DNA from: Gallionella sp.
GTDB lineage: Bacteria; Pseudomonadota; Gammaproteobacteria; Burkholderiales; Gallionellaceae
Direction: 5' to 3'
Assembly (NCBI GenBank): GCA_028687335.1
Contig: JAQUAI010000006.1
Coordinates: 82,046-137,692, forward strand
DNA length: 55,647 nucleotides
In this document: positions 47,756 through 55,643 of the stretch, piece by piece
Layout: each line of letters starts with the position of its first letter
How positions within the stretch are numbered: position 1 is the first letter of the stretch
The notes under the pieces: generated by a model
The model's input: only the letters and a program-made list of their open reading frames with translations
Told to the model about the DNA's origin: nothing
Database searches by the model: none
Made by a program: the position numbers and the translations under genes

Positions 47756-48559
47756 TTATTTGAACATGGTTGTCAGCGCAAAACACAAGTCTTGCCAGGC
47801 TTTGGCTTTCTCAGAGGGGGCGCGCAACAGATACGAAGGATGATAAGTGACGATGAGCGGTATGCCGCGATAGTCGTGCACTGTGCCGCGCAAAGAACCC
47901 AGTGTTGCATCTCTACCCAGCAGAGACGTAGCGGCGGTTTTGCCCAGCGCGACAATGAGTTTAGGTTGAATCAATTCGATTTGGCGTTGCAAATAAGGCA
48001 GGCAGGTGGCGACCTCATCCGCTTCGGGAATGCGATTGCTGGGCGGGCGGCATTTAACGACGTTGGCGATGTAAACCTTGTTGCCGCGCTTGAGCTTGAT
48101 CGCCGTCAGCATATTGTCTAGCAACTTGCCAGCCTGTCCTACGAAAGGCTCGCCCTGCGCATCTTCATCCGCACCGGGGCCTTCGCCAACAAATAGCCAA
48201 TCAGCTTGTTTATCGCCCACGCCAAACACGGTCTGCTGACATCCCGCACGTAACTTACAGGCACTGCAATTGCTAACTTGTTGCTGAAGTTCAGGCCAAT
48301 TCGCCGTATTGGCGGCCGGTTGAAATTGTTCTGCCGAGCTTGGCGCTAGATCCGGCATAGCTTGTGCGGACAGCTCAGTCTCAACAGTGCGTTCTTCGAC
48401 CTGCTGGGTCATAACAGGCGCAATCGGCATCGGCTTATCGACATCTGCTTTCGTGTTTGCAGCTTGTGCCGGTAATTCCTGCGATGCGACAGGCGCACTG
48501 CGCGCTACCCACGCCGGATACAGATTCAATTCACGCAATATGGCTTCGTTACGATTCAC
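47756..48559 (-). CDS. udg: Uracil-DNA glycosylase, family 4 (iron-sulfur)
   Basis: Removes uracil from DNA. The 267-residue protein has a variable N-terminal linker (about 25-88, Pro/Ala/Gln-rich) and the family-4 core: C98 and C101 with C170 and C186 as likely 4Fe-4S ligands, the motif [27 protein letters not shown] (as [15 protein letters not shown] then [12 protein letters not shown]), and the late YHPSYLLR. The long linker is typical when the gene follows rimI. Its ATG overlaps the rimI stop by four bases. Confidence 0.92.
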   Translation of the reverse strand: MNRNEAILRELNLYPAWVARSAPVASQELPAQAANTKADVDKPMPIAPVMTQQVEERTVETELSAQAMPDLAPSSAEQFQPAANTANWPELQQQVSNCSACKLRAGCQQTVFGVGDKQADWLFVGEGPGADEDAQGEPFVGQAGKLLDNMLTAIKLKRGNKVYIANVVKCRPPSNRIPEADEVATCLPYLQRQIELIQPKLIVALGKTAATSLLGRDATLGSLRGTVHDYRGIPLIVTYHPSYLLRAPSEKAKAWQDLCFALTTMFK

Positions 48560-48999
48560 AATTCATAGCCCATCAAAATGGCATCTTCCCTGCCATTGTC
48601 GGTTAGATAGTAAGCGCGGCGCAAACCGATCTGCTGAAACCCCGCGTGTCGGTATAACGCAATGGCAGATAAGTTGGAGGCGCGCACTTCCAATACCACG
48701 CGTTGTTTGGCTTGCGCGCGTGCCCAAGCCAGCATATTTTCCAGCAACATACGGCCAAAACCGCGCCGTTGCTGCGCCGCACTGATGCCGATGTCGAGCA
48801 ACTCGGCATCATCCACCCCCGACATCAAAACCGCATATCCGATCAAAACACCTTCGCTTTCCAATACGCGGCACAAGTAGCCCGCCAGCAAGGCATCGGC
48901 AAAATTGCCGCGCGTCCACGGATGCGAATGCACTTGCTGCTCGATAGCAACGACCGCATCGAGGTCGGCTTGCATCATCTCGCGGACAATTTCGCTCAT
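48556..48999 (-). CDS. rimI: Ribosomal-protein alanine N-acetyltransferase
   Basis: GNAT enzyme that acetylates the N-terminal alanine of ribosomal protein S18 in characterised homologues. The 147-residue protein has the acetyl-CoA loop QQRRGFGRMLLENMLAWA (about 75-92) and the RimI ending LEVRASNLSAIALYRHAGF. It overlaps tsaB upstream and udg downstream by four bases each, forming the common tsaB-rimI-udg cassette with coupled translation. Confidence 0.92.
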   Translation of the reverse strand: MSEIVREMMQADLDAVVAIEQQVHSHPWTRGNFADALLAGYLCRVLESEGVLIGYAVLMSGVDDAELLDIGISAAQQRRGFGRMLLENMLAWARAQAKQRVVLEVRASNLSAIALYRHAGFQQIGLRRAYYLTDNGREDAILMGYEL

Positions 49000-49667
49000 C
49001 GTTCGCAGGTTTTGAGTGCCACTTTGTCGCGCAAATAGAGCGGCAATGCCAGCGCGGCATCGACCGCCTCTCCGGCTGCAAAAACAGGCGCAGCCAGTTG
49101 CACAACAGCGGCAGCGTGAGGAACAGCTTGAGCATCCACGCCATTCAGAGCGCTGCCATAGCGTTGCGCCAGTGCTTCACCCTGCGCGGCAAAACCGCTA
49201 CCGCAACCAAACCACCCCTCCCCCGCCACCAGCGGAGCCGCCTCCGCTTTGCATAAATTCGGCTCGATCACCGTTACCCACATACCATCCTGCTTTTCAT
49301 ACGCTGCGTGGTAAAGCTCACCCATACGCGCATCCAGCGCAGCGACGACCTTCTCCTTGCCTGATGCTTCCGCCAGTGCCAGCAAAGTACACACGCCGAC
49401 CACATTTACATCCGCCCCCAGCGCCAGCCCCTGCGTTGCGCCGCACGCAATACGCACGCCAGTAAACGAGCCCGGCCCCTTGCCGAAAGCGATGCCATCT
49501 ACATCACGTATGCCGTACCCCGCATCCCGCAGCAAGCCGTCCAACATTTCGATCAACATTTCGGAGTGCTTTTGGCCGACCAACTCAAAGCGTTCGCTGA
49601 TGCAGCCGTCTTGCCATAGCGCGACGGAGCAATATTCGGTGGAAGTTTCAAGGGCGAGGATTTTCAT
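48996..49667 (-). CDS. tsaB: tRNA threonylcarbamoyladenosine biosynthesis protein TsaB
   Basis: Part of the TsaB-TsaD-TsaE complex that makes t6A37 in tRNAs reading ANN codons. The 223-residue protein starts MKILALETSTEYCSVAL and has the family motif GKGPGSFTGVRIACG (about 63-77) and LDARMGELYHAAY. The C-terminal half is Ala/Gly-rich and more variable, as usual. Promoter sequences upstream may lie in the inverted repeat at 49684-49766. Confidence 0.94.
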   Translation of the reverse strand: MKILALETSTEYCSVALWQDGCISERFELVGQKHSEMLIEMLDGLLRDAGYGIRDVDGIAFGKGPGSFTGVRIACGATQGLALGADVNVVGVCTLLALAEASGKEKVVAALDARMGELYHAAYEKQDGMWVTVIEPNLCKAEAAPLVAGEGWFGCGSGFAAQGEALAQRYGSALNGVDAQAVPHAAAVVQLAAPVFAAGEAVDAALALPLYLRDKVALKTCER

Positions 49668-49683
49668 AAGTTAAAAATAATTC

Positions 49684-49766
49684 TGTCCACGAAAATCACG
49701 AAAGACACGAACAAAAACAACCAACTCTTGCTTTTCATTTCGTGCTTTTCGTGTCTTTCGTGGACA
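49684..49766. repeat. Imperfect inverted repeat of CACGAAA units
   Basis: Left arm TGTCCACGAAAATCACGAAA... (49684-49711) and right arm ...TTTCGTGGACA (49739-49766), 28 bases each, agreeing at 24 positions, with a 27-base spacer. The arms are built from CACGAAA-like units. Elements of this look are common between genes in many bacteria; it could fold as a hairpin in the ispF-tsaB transcript. Confidence 0.75.
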
Positions 49767-49780
49767 AGGTTTTGAATGAT

Positions 49781-50269
49781 TCAGCCGACTGTTTCCACAT
49801 GCACCAACAACAGCGCCACCGCCTGCGCGGCGATGCCCTCGCCGCGTCCGGTGTAACCCAAGTGCTCGGTGGTTGTGGCTTTGACGTTGACTGCGCTTTT
49901 TTCGATGCGGAGATCAGCGGCGATATGCGCGATCATCGTGGGAATATGCGGTGCCATCTTGGGTGCTTGCGCGATGATGGTGGCATCCACATTAGCAACT
50001 CGGAATCCTTGCGCATGCACCAGATGCAATGTTTCGCGCAACAGGATACGGCTGTCGATATTCTTAAACTTGGCATCGGTATCGGCGAAATGTTTGCCGA
50101 TGTCTCCCAAGGCCGCCGCACCCAACAACGCATCGCAGATGGCGTGCAGCAACACATCCGCATCGGAATGACCGAGTAGACCTTTGTCATAAGGAATATC
50201 CACCCCGCCGATGATGAGCTTGCGCCCTTCTACCAGTTGATGAACATCAAAACCTTGTCCAATACGCAT
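49781..50269 (-). CDS. ispF: 2-C-methyl-D-erythritol 2,4-cyclodiphosphate synthase
   Basis: Fifth enzyme of the MEP isoprenoid pathway. The 162-residue protein has the zinc site DVH (D8, H10), [19 protein letters not shown] (about 34-52), and the end [20 protein letters not shown]. The family length is normal. It lies 56 bases after ispD, in a minus-strand operon with it. The gap holds an 18-bp palindrome. Confidence 0.95.
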   Translation of the reverse strand: MRIGQGFDVHQLVEGRKLIIGGVDIPYDKGLLGHSDADVLLHAICDALLGAAALGDIGKHFADTDAKFKNIDSRILLRETLHLVHAQGFRVANVDATIIAQAPKMAPHIPTMIAHIAADLRIEKSAVNVKATTTEHLGYTGRGEGIAAQAVALLLVHVETVG

Positions 50270-50287
50270 AACGAAATTCTCCTGTAG

Positions 50288-50305
50288 GTCGGGTTTGAAC
50301 CCGAC
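50288..50305. repeat. Palindromic repeat between ispD and ispF
   Basis: Perfect palindrome GTCGGGTT-TG-AACCCGAC preceded by TGTAG. It resembles the GTAGGTCGGGTT-type intergenic repeats seen in many proteobacteria; it may also act as a hairpin in the mRNA. Confidence 0.6.
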
Positions 50306-50325
50306 ATGTCGAGCTGATGCCCGCG

Positions 50326-51006
50326 CTACTTTCTTTGATTGAGTAACAACTCCGCCAACACGATGTCCTGCGGATAAGTCACTTTGAAATTACTGCTGTC
50401 GCTGCCGACCAGCCTAGGTTGCAAGCCCAAAGCCTCAATGGCCGAGGCTTCGTCAGTGACGCTTTTGCATTGTTGCAGTGCTTGCGCCAGCAGTCCGGCG
50501 CGGAACATCTGCGGGGTTTGCGCCTGCCATAAGTTTTCGCGCGGCTCGGTATGAGCAATACGTTGCTGAGCGTCGCCGCGTTTTAATGTATCGGCTACTG
50601 GCACAGCGAGTATTCCGCCGACCGGATCGTCACGCAACTCGGCGATCATGCGCGACAGCAAATGCGCGCTCAGGCAAGGACGCGCCGCATCATGCACCAG
50701 CACCCAGTCGTTTGGCTCCAGCTCAGAGGACAGCAAACCGTTGCTTACACTCTCGGCCCGTGTCGCGCCGCCGCAATACAAAGGCTCTAACTTGCCCGCG
50801 CAGTGCGACCAGTCGTAACGTTTGAAGTGCTCGTCATCGGGTGCCAGCACGACAAACACCGTTTTGATGTTGGGGCAGGCACACAAGGTGGTGAGCGCGT
50901 GATAGATCATCGGACGACCAGCCAGATCGAGATATTGCTTGGGCAGCTCGCTGCTCATGCGTGAACCGGAACCGGCGGCGGGGACTAGGGCATAGAAATC
51001 GGACAT
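50326..51006 (-). CDS. ispD: 2-C-methyl-D-erythritol 4-phosphate cytidylyltransferase
   Basis: Third enzyme of the MEP pathway. The 226-residue protein has the CTP-binding loop PAAGSGSRM (about 9-17), [13 protein letters not shown], the catalytic region VHDAARPCL and [11 protein letters not shown]. The ATG at 51006 overlaps the toxin gene's stop by one base (TGATG). In-frame TTG and GTG codons just upstream are less likely starts. The pathway gene thus depends on the toxin-antitoxin promoter unless a separate one exists within it. Confidence 0.94.
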   Translation of the reverse strand: MSDFYALVPAAGSGSRMSSELPKQYLDLAGRPMIYHALTTLCACPNIKTVFVVLAPDDEHFKRYDWSHCAGKLEPLYCGGATRAESVSNGLLSSELEPNDWVLVHDAARPCLSAHLLSRMIAELRDDPVGGILAVPVADTLKRGDAQQRIAHTEPRENLWQAQTPQMFRAGLLAQALQQCKSVTDEASAIEALGLQPRLVGSDSSNFKVTYPQDIVLAELLLNQRK

Positions 51007-51404
51007 CACCAAATCACCTTCGAGAAGTGCTGCTGAATCAGCGCATCTTTACTGACTAAAACAGCCCCCGCGACCATGCAATGCGCCACGATCATGCGAT
51101 CAAACGGATCGCGCGTCCAAATCAACGCCTCGGCAGCTTTTGTCACTTGCGCGAAAGATACATCCGCAACGCTCAAACCAACATCCAAGGCCAACGCCTC
51201 CAGTATCGATACACTGCTGCGGTTGATGCGCCCGATTTCATGGAGATAAGACAGTTCAAGCTGCACCATGGGAGAGACTTGCAACAAACTCGTTTCAATC
51301 GCATTCATCGCAGCCGTCGTCAGCAACTCCGTGCGGCCTTCATACAGCCAGCACACGATATGCGTATCGAGGTGGACTACACCAGATTTTGCGGTTCGCG
51401 CCAT
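51006..51404 (-). CDS. PIN-domain toxin, VapC-like
   Basis: Probable RNase toxin of a type II toxin-antitoxin pair. The 132-residue protein has the PIN acidic residues D13 ([10 protein letters not shown]), E50 (VQLELSYL), D99 and D102 ([12 protein letters not shown]). The start overlaps the antitoxin gene by 28 bases, and the stop overlaps the ispD start by one base. All acidic positions are kept, so it is probably active. The target RNA is unknown. Confidence 0.88.
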   Translation of the reverse strand: MARTAKSGVVHLDTHIVCWLYEGRTELLTTAAMNAIETSLLQVSPMVQLELSYLHEIGRINRSSVSILEALALDVGLSVADVSFAQVTKAAEALIWTRDPFDRMIVAHCMVAGAVLVSKDALIQQHFSKVIW

Positions 51405-51619
51405 TCCCCAACTTTCTCCGTGACCAACGACTCTGCATCGCCATTGATGAGTTTCCTGCGTTTCAATTTCAAATGCTTGCTGGGTTTTTCTTGGGTGGCG
51501 GAACTTAACACTAATAGCCTGCCATTGCGTTCAATGCTCACAGGCACTCCCGTCACCAGCACCTCGTCAGCGATCTGAAATATTTGCTGGCGTAGCGTTG
51601 TTAATGTCAGTTTTTTCAT
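51377..51619 (-). CDS. Antitoxin of the VapC-like toxin (Phd/YefM-like)
   Basis: An 80-residue protein with an N-terminal DNA-binding-like part (KKLTLTTLRQQIFQIADEVLVTGVPVSIERNG, here as KKLTLTTLRQQIF and VPVSIERNGRLLVL) and a basic then acidic C-terminal tail (KLKRRKLINGDAESLV) that would bind the toxin. The ATG at 51619 follows GGAGG; an extension to 51640 is not needed. Phd-like antitoxins repress their own promoter, and two TGTACAT boxes sit at that promoter here. Confidence 0.85.
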   Translation of the reverse strand: MKKLTLTTLRQQIFQIADEVLVTGVPVSIERNGRLLVLSSATQEKPSKHLKLKRRKLINGDAESLVTEKVGEWREPQNLV

Positions 51620-51633
51620 ACGCCCTCCATTTG

Positions 51634-51674
51634 TGTACATGATAAATCGTACCTGTACATATCGTGCAAGTCAA
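51634..51674 (-). promoter_or_regulatory. Promoter of the toxin-antitoxin-ispDF operon with two TGTACAT boxes
   Basis: On the minus strand, TTGACT (complement of 51669-51674), 17 bases, TACGAT (complement of 51646-51651). TGTACAT occurs at 51634-51640 and 51654-51660, exactly 20 bases apart, one in the spacer and one just after the -10. Probable operator for the antitoxin. Confidence 0.7.
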
Positions 51675-51682
51675 AACCTATA

Positions 51683-51707
51683 TGCATGCAACGATTGCTA
51701 GCATGCA
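51683..51707. promoter_or_regulatory. TGCATGC / GCATGCA inverted repeat before mfd
   Basis: TGCATGC (51683-51689) and GCATGCA (51701-51707), perfect seven-base arms with an 11-base spacer, ending four bases before the mfd -10. It overlaps the region where the mfd -35 should lie. Confidence 0.4.
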
Positions 51708-51710
51708 GCT

Positions 51711-51723
51711 TATAATGCGCGCC
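51711..51723 (+). promoter_or_regulatory. mfd promoter: TATAAT and GCGCGCC discriminator
   Basis: A perfect -10 TATAAT (51711-51716) directly followed by GCGCGCC. The -35 at 17 bp (GCAACG) is poor. About 20 bases before the mfd ATG. Confidence 0.55.
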
Positions 51724-51742
51724 CTTTGCACAAAGTCCTGCC

Positions 51743-54700
51743 ATGCTGTTCGCTTCCAAGCATTCACGCCCTCGTTATACGAATCTAATCGGTTCTTCCG
51801 ACGCGCTCGCGCTGGCCCAGCTCGCCGAACAAAAATCGCCGCTCGTGGTTATTGCAGCCAATGCTTTGGAGGCGCAACGTCTGCTTGAGGAAATCCCATT
51901 TTTCTCGCCCGCATTGCGCGTGCATTTGCTGCCGGATTGGGAAACGTTGCCTTACGACCATTTCTCGCCGCATCAAGATTTGATTTCGGAACGTCTAGCC
52001 ACCCTGCATCACATCCGCACGCAGGCTTGCGATGTCGTCATCGTACCGATCACCACAGCTCTTTATCCTTTGCCGCCAGTGAGTTACCTTGCGGCTTACA
52101 CCTTTTTTCTGAAGAAGGGCGACCAGCTCGATCTCAACCGCTTGCGCGAACAAATGACGCTGGCAGGCTATACCTATGTGCAACAAGTTTTGTCGCCGGG
52201 CGAATATTGCGTGCGTGGCGGCTTGATCGACCTATTCCCGATGGGCAGCGTGCTGCCTTACCGCATCGACCTGTTTGACGATGAAATCGAAACCATCGCC
52301 ACCTTTAATGTTGATACACAACGCACGCTGTATCCGGTACCCGAAATTCGCCTGCTGCCTGCACGCGAATTTCCGCTGGATGAAAAAGGACAAGCTGGTT
52401 TCCGCCAACGCTTCCGTGACCGCTTCGATGGCGACCCCTCGCGTTCGCTAATCTACAAAGGCGTGAGCAAAGGCATTGCCCCCAGCGGCATCGAGTATTA
52501 CCTGCCGCTATTTTTCGAACAAACGGCAACGCTGTTCGACTACCTCCCCGCCGACGCAACGCTATGTCTGCACCATGACGTAGATGCTGCCATCCAGCAA
52601 TTTACGCAGGATGCAACTTCACGCTACAACCTGCTCAGGGGCGACCCGCAGCATCCGTTGCTGGAGACAAAAGAATTGTTCTTGAATGGAGAACAGTTTT
52701 TTATCCGCGCGAAGGAGTTTGGGCGGATGGATATTGTGCAAAGCAAAAGCAGCCCATCTCACCCCCTCCCAGCCGCCCCCTCTCAGGGGAGGAGCAGCGA
52801 AGGAGCGGACGGCTCTCCCCCTGACAAGGAGGTGGTTGCTGTTGCCGTTGATGCTAAAAACCTAACCCCATGCCCTACCGCGCCGCTACCCAACATTGCT
52901 GTTGATCGGCGCGCTGAAGTTCCCACGCAGAAATTCGCCGACTTCCTGCAACGCTATTCTGGTCGCGTGTTGCTGCTGGCCGATAGTCTCGGGCGGCGCG
53001 AAATCATGGCTGAGTATCTGCAAAGCTATAGCATCGCGCCAGTGAGTTGCGACAACTATGCCGCGTTCCTCGCCGCCAAAGACAAGTTCATGCTGACGGT
53101 GGCAACGCTCAGCAACGGCTTTATTCTTGAGGATGACACGCTTGCCATCGTCACCGAAAGCGAGCTGTATGCGGCACAACAGCGCAGCCGTGTTTCGCGC
53201 GCCGCCAAAAAGAGCAACGTCGAAGGCATGTTGCGCGACTTGTCAGAGCTTAAACCGGGTGATCCGGTGGTGCATGAGCAGCACGGCATTGCGCGCTATC
53301 AAGGGCTGGTCAATCTTGACCTTGGCGAAGGCGAAAACGAATTTTTGCTGCTGCAATACGCGGGCGAAGACAAACTTTACGTACCCGTATCGCAGTTGCA
53401 CGTTATCAGCCGATACAGCGGCGGCGCACCGGAAACCGCGCCGCTACACAAGCTGGGGAGCGGTGCGTGGGACAAAGCCAAGCGCCGCGCTATGCAACAA
53501 GTACGCGATGCCGCCGCTGAATTACTAAATCTTTACGCCCAACGTGCGGTGCGCAAAGGACACGCATTCAACCTCAACTTCCACGACTACGACGCATTCA
53601 AAGCGGGATTCGGGTTCGAAGAAACACCCGATCAGGCAGCCGCCATTGAAGCGACCATACTCGACCTGCAATCTGGCAAGCCGATGGATCGCCTCATCTG
53701 CGGCGACGTGGGCTTTGGCAAAACCGAAGTTGCTTTGCGTGCAGCTTTCATCGCCGCGATGGAAGGTAAGCAAGTCGCCGTGCTGGCTCCCACCACGCTG
53801 CTGGTCGAACAACACTTTCAAAACTTCTCCACGCGCTTCGCCGACTTTCCCGTGAAGCTGGCGGAACTGTCTCGCTTCCGCTCGACTAAAGAAGTGAATC
53901 TAGCGTTGAAAGAGCTGGCCGAGGGTAAGCTGGACATCATCATCGGCACGCACAAACTGATTCAAAAAGATGTGAAATTTGCCAACCTCGGCCTCGTCAT
54001 CATTGATGAAGAACACCGTTTTGGCGTGCAACAAAAAGAACGGCTAAAGGCCCTGCGTGCCGAAGTTGATGTGCTCACCCTCACCGCCACCCCGATACCG
54101 CGCACGCTGGCGATGTCGCTGGAAGGCTTGCGCGATTTCTCCGTCATCGCCACCGCGCCGCAACGCCGCTTATCGATCAAAACCTTCGTCAGCAGCTTTA
54201 GCCAAGGCGTAATCCGCGAAGCTGTATTGCGCGAACTCAAGCGCGGCGGACAGGTGTACTTCCTGCACAACGAAGTGGACACCATCGGCAATATGCTGGA
54301 AAAGCTGGAAACCTTACTGCCGGAAGCGCGCATTCGCGTAGCGCATGGGCAGATGGGCGAACGCGATCTGGAAGCGGTGATGCGCGACTTTACCCACCAA
54401 CGCTTTAACGTACTGCTCTGCTCCACCATCATCGAAACCGGCATCGACGTGCCCACAGCCAACACCATCATCATGAACCGCGCCGACCGCTTCGGCCTCG
54501 CGCAATTGCACCAACTACGTGGCCGCGTCGGGCGTTCGCATCACCAAGCCTATGCCTACCTGCTGGTGGACAGCATGGATGGTCTCACCGCACAGGCGAA
54601 AAAACGCCTCGAAGCCATCCAAGCAATGGAACAGCTCGGCTCTGGCTTCTTCCTCGCCATGCACGACTTAGAAATACGCGGCGCGGGCGAAGTGCTGGGC

Positions 54701-55249
54701 GAATCGCAAAGCGGCGAAATGCAGGAAATTGGATTCAGTCTTTACAACGACATGCTTTCCGCCGCCATCACCTCGCTCAGACAAGGCAAAGAGCCAGACA
54801 TGGCACACCCGCTGGGCGTAACCACCGAAATCAACCTGCACACCCCTGCCCTACTTCCCGACAACTACTGCGGCGACATCCACCAGCGCCTAGTAATTTA
54901 TAAGCGCCTCGCCAACTGCGGCTCGATGCAAGAAATGGAAGACATGCAGCAAGAGCTAATCGACCGCTTTGGCCTGCTACCCGAACCGACCGAAGCCCTG
55001 TTCGACTGCCACCGCCTGCGCATCCTCGCCAAGCCGCTAGGCATCAGCAAACTGGATGCCTCAAGCGAAGCCATCGTAATCCAGTTCGTACCCAACCCGC
55101 CCATCGACCCGATGAAAATCATCACCCTGATCCAAAGCAAACGCCACATCAAAATGGCCGGGCAAGACAAACTGCGGATTGAATTGAAATACGGTGATTT
55201 GAAACAACGCGTGCTAGCGGTTAAAAACTTCTTTGGGGAGTTGAAGTAA
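51743..55249 (+). CDS. mfd: Transcription-repair coupling factor Mfd
   Basis: ATP-driven translocase that removes RNA polymerase stalled at lesions and recruits UvrA. The 1168-residue protein has the UvrB-like N-terminal domains (about 1-330), the RNA-polymerase-interacting domain (GDPVVHEQHGIARYQGL, about 506-522), the helicase motifs GDVGFGKTEVALR (about 654), DEEHRFGVQQKERLK (about 756) and TATPIPRTLAMSL, and the C-terminal UvrA-binding regulatory domain. Unusual is a low-complexity insert at about residues 334-378 between the N-terminal module and PLPNIAVDRRAEVP, encoded by palindromic repeat-like DNA. The divergent promoter region is shared with the toxin-antitoxin operon. Confidence 0.96.
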   Translation: MLFASKHSRPRYTNLIGSSDALALAQLAEQKSPLVVIAANALEAQRLLEEIPFFSPALRVHLLPDWETLPYDHFSPHQDLISERLATLHHIRTQACDVVIVPITTALYPLPPVSYLAAYTFFLKKGDQLDLNRLREQMTLAGYTYVQQVLSPGEYCVRGGLIDLFPMGSVLPYRIDLFDDEIETIATFNVDTQRTLYPVPEIRLLPAREFPLDEKGQAGFRQRFRDRFDGDPSRSLIYKGVSKGIAPSGIEYYLPLFFEQTATLFDYLPADATLCLHHDVDAAIQQFTQDATSRYNLLRGDPQHPLLETKELFLNGEQFFIRAKEFGRMDIVQSKSSPSHPLPAAPSQGRSSEGADGSPPDKEVVAVAVDAKNLTPCPTAPLPNIAVDRRAEVPTQKFADFLQRYSGRVLLLADSLGRREIMAEYLQSYSIAPVSCDNYAAFLAAKDKFMLTVATLSNGFILEDDTLAIVTESELYAAQQRSRVSRAAKKSNVEGMLRDLSELKPGDPVVHEQHGIARYQGLVNLDLGEGENEFLLLQYAGEDKLYVPVSQLHVISRYSGGAPETAPLHKLGSGAWDKAKRRAMQQVRDAAAELLNLYAQRAVRKGHAFNLNFHDYDAFKAGFGFEETPDQAAAIEATILDLQSGKPMDRLICGDVGFGKTEVALRAAFIAAMEGKQVAVLAPTTLLVEQHFQNFSTRFADFPVKLAELSRFRSTKEVNLALKELAEGKLDIIIGTHKLIQKDVKFANLGLVIIDEEHRFGVQQKERLKALRAEVDVLTLTATPIPRTLAMSLEGLRDFSVIATAPQRRLSIKTFVSSFSQGVIREAVLRELKRGGQVYFLHNEVDTIGNMLEKLETLLPEARIRVAHGQMGERDLEAVMRDFTHQRFNVLLCSTIIETGIDVPTANTIIMNRADRFGLAQLHQLRGRVGRSHHQAYAYLLVDSMDGLTAQAKKRLEAIQAMEQLGSGFFLAMHDLEIRGAGEVLGESQSGEMQEIGFSLYNDMLSAAITSLRQGKEPDMAHPLGVTTEINLHTPALLPDNYCGDIHQRLVIYKRLANCGSMQEMEDMQQELIDRFGLLPEPTEALFDCHRLRILAKPLGISKLDASSEAIVIQFVPNPPIDPMKIITLIQSKRHIKMAGQDKLRIELKYGDLKQRVLAVKNFFGELK
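52750..52838 (+). repeat. Palindromic repeat-like insert inside mfd
   Basis: Pro/Ser/Gly-rich coding DNA that looks intergenic: CTCACCCCCTCCCAGCCGCC, then TCAGGGGAGGAGC (52793-52805) and GCTCTCCCCCTGA (52812-52824), an inverted pair of 13 bases with two mismatches. It keeps the mfd frame open. Confidence 0.6.
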
Positions 55250-55429
55250 CAGCGCGGCGCAGGTTGGGTTAGCGGGTTGGCGGCTCACCCGATAGTAAAT
55301 TGCGTAAGAAAATCACTTCGAGAGCGCACGATAATAACTGCAAAATTGCTGGTGTATGCCCGCGTACAGCAAAAGAGAATCAATGTCAGGCTGCTAAGAA
55401 AACCGAGAAAATAAAAACTGATCTGAGCA
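55250..55429. other. Intergenic region after mfd
   Basis: No gene recognised. CGGGT-tggcggctc-ACCCG (about 55274-55292) is a short inverted repeat within a GGTTGGGTTAGCGGGTTGGC-like stretch that resembles degenerate intergenic repeats. I see no clear terminator for mfd. Confidence 0.35.
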
Positions 55430-55642
55430 TCACCGTATTTCGGGCGGTCGGACACGTGCCGCGCAAATAATCTGTAGTAGCTCAGGCATTAGTTGGGAGG
55501 TGTCGTCTGATATTCGGCCTAGGACTAAACCGCTTCGCGGTATTGGGCGCTCCGACCATCTTGCAGTGTTTGATTGAAGGTATTGAAACAGCGGTTCTGT
55601 TTCCCTAACTTGGTAAGCGAGGCAATCCGCCTCATTCACCAA
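55430..55642 (-). CDS. Unidentified ORF at the right edge, possibly a gene end
   Basis: A 70-codon frame open to near the edge, from a TTG at 55642; it may continue beyond the window. The translation includes QVRETEPLFQYLQSN, RWSERPIPRSGLVLGR and SDDTSQLMPELLQIICAARV. I do not recognise it. It uses more rare codons (AGG, AGA, CGA, CTA) than its neighbours, which may mean imported DNA or no gene at all. A short hairpin, ACCGC-TTC-GCGGT, lies inside (55529-55541). Confidence 0.25.
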   Translation of the reverse strand: MVNEADCLAYQVRETEPLFQYLQSNTARWSERPIPRSGLVLGRISDDTSQLMPELLQIICAARVRPPEIR

Positions 55643-55643
55643 G
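55609..55643. repeat. Nested inverted repeat at the right edge
   Basis: CTTGGT (55609-55614) pairs with ACCAAG (55638-55643); inside it GAGGC (55619-55623) pairs with GCCTC (55629-55633) around AATCC, with a 4-by-4 mismatch between the stems. Confidence 0.4.
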
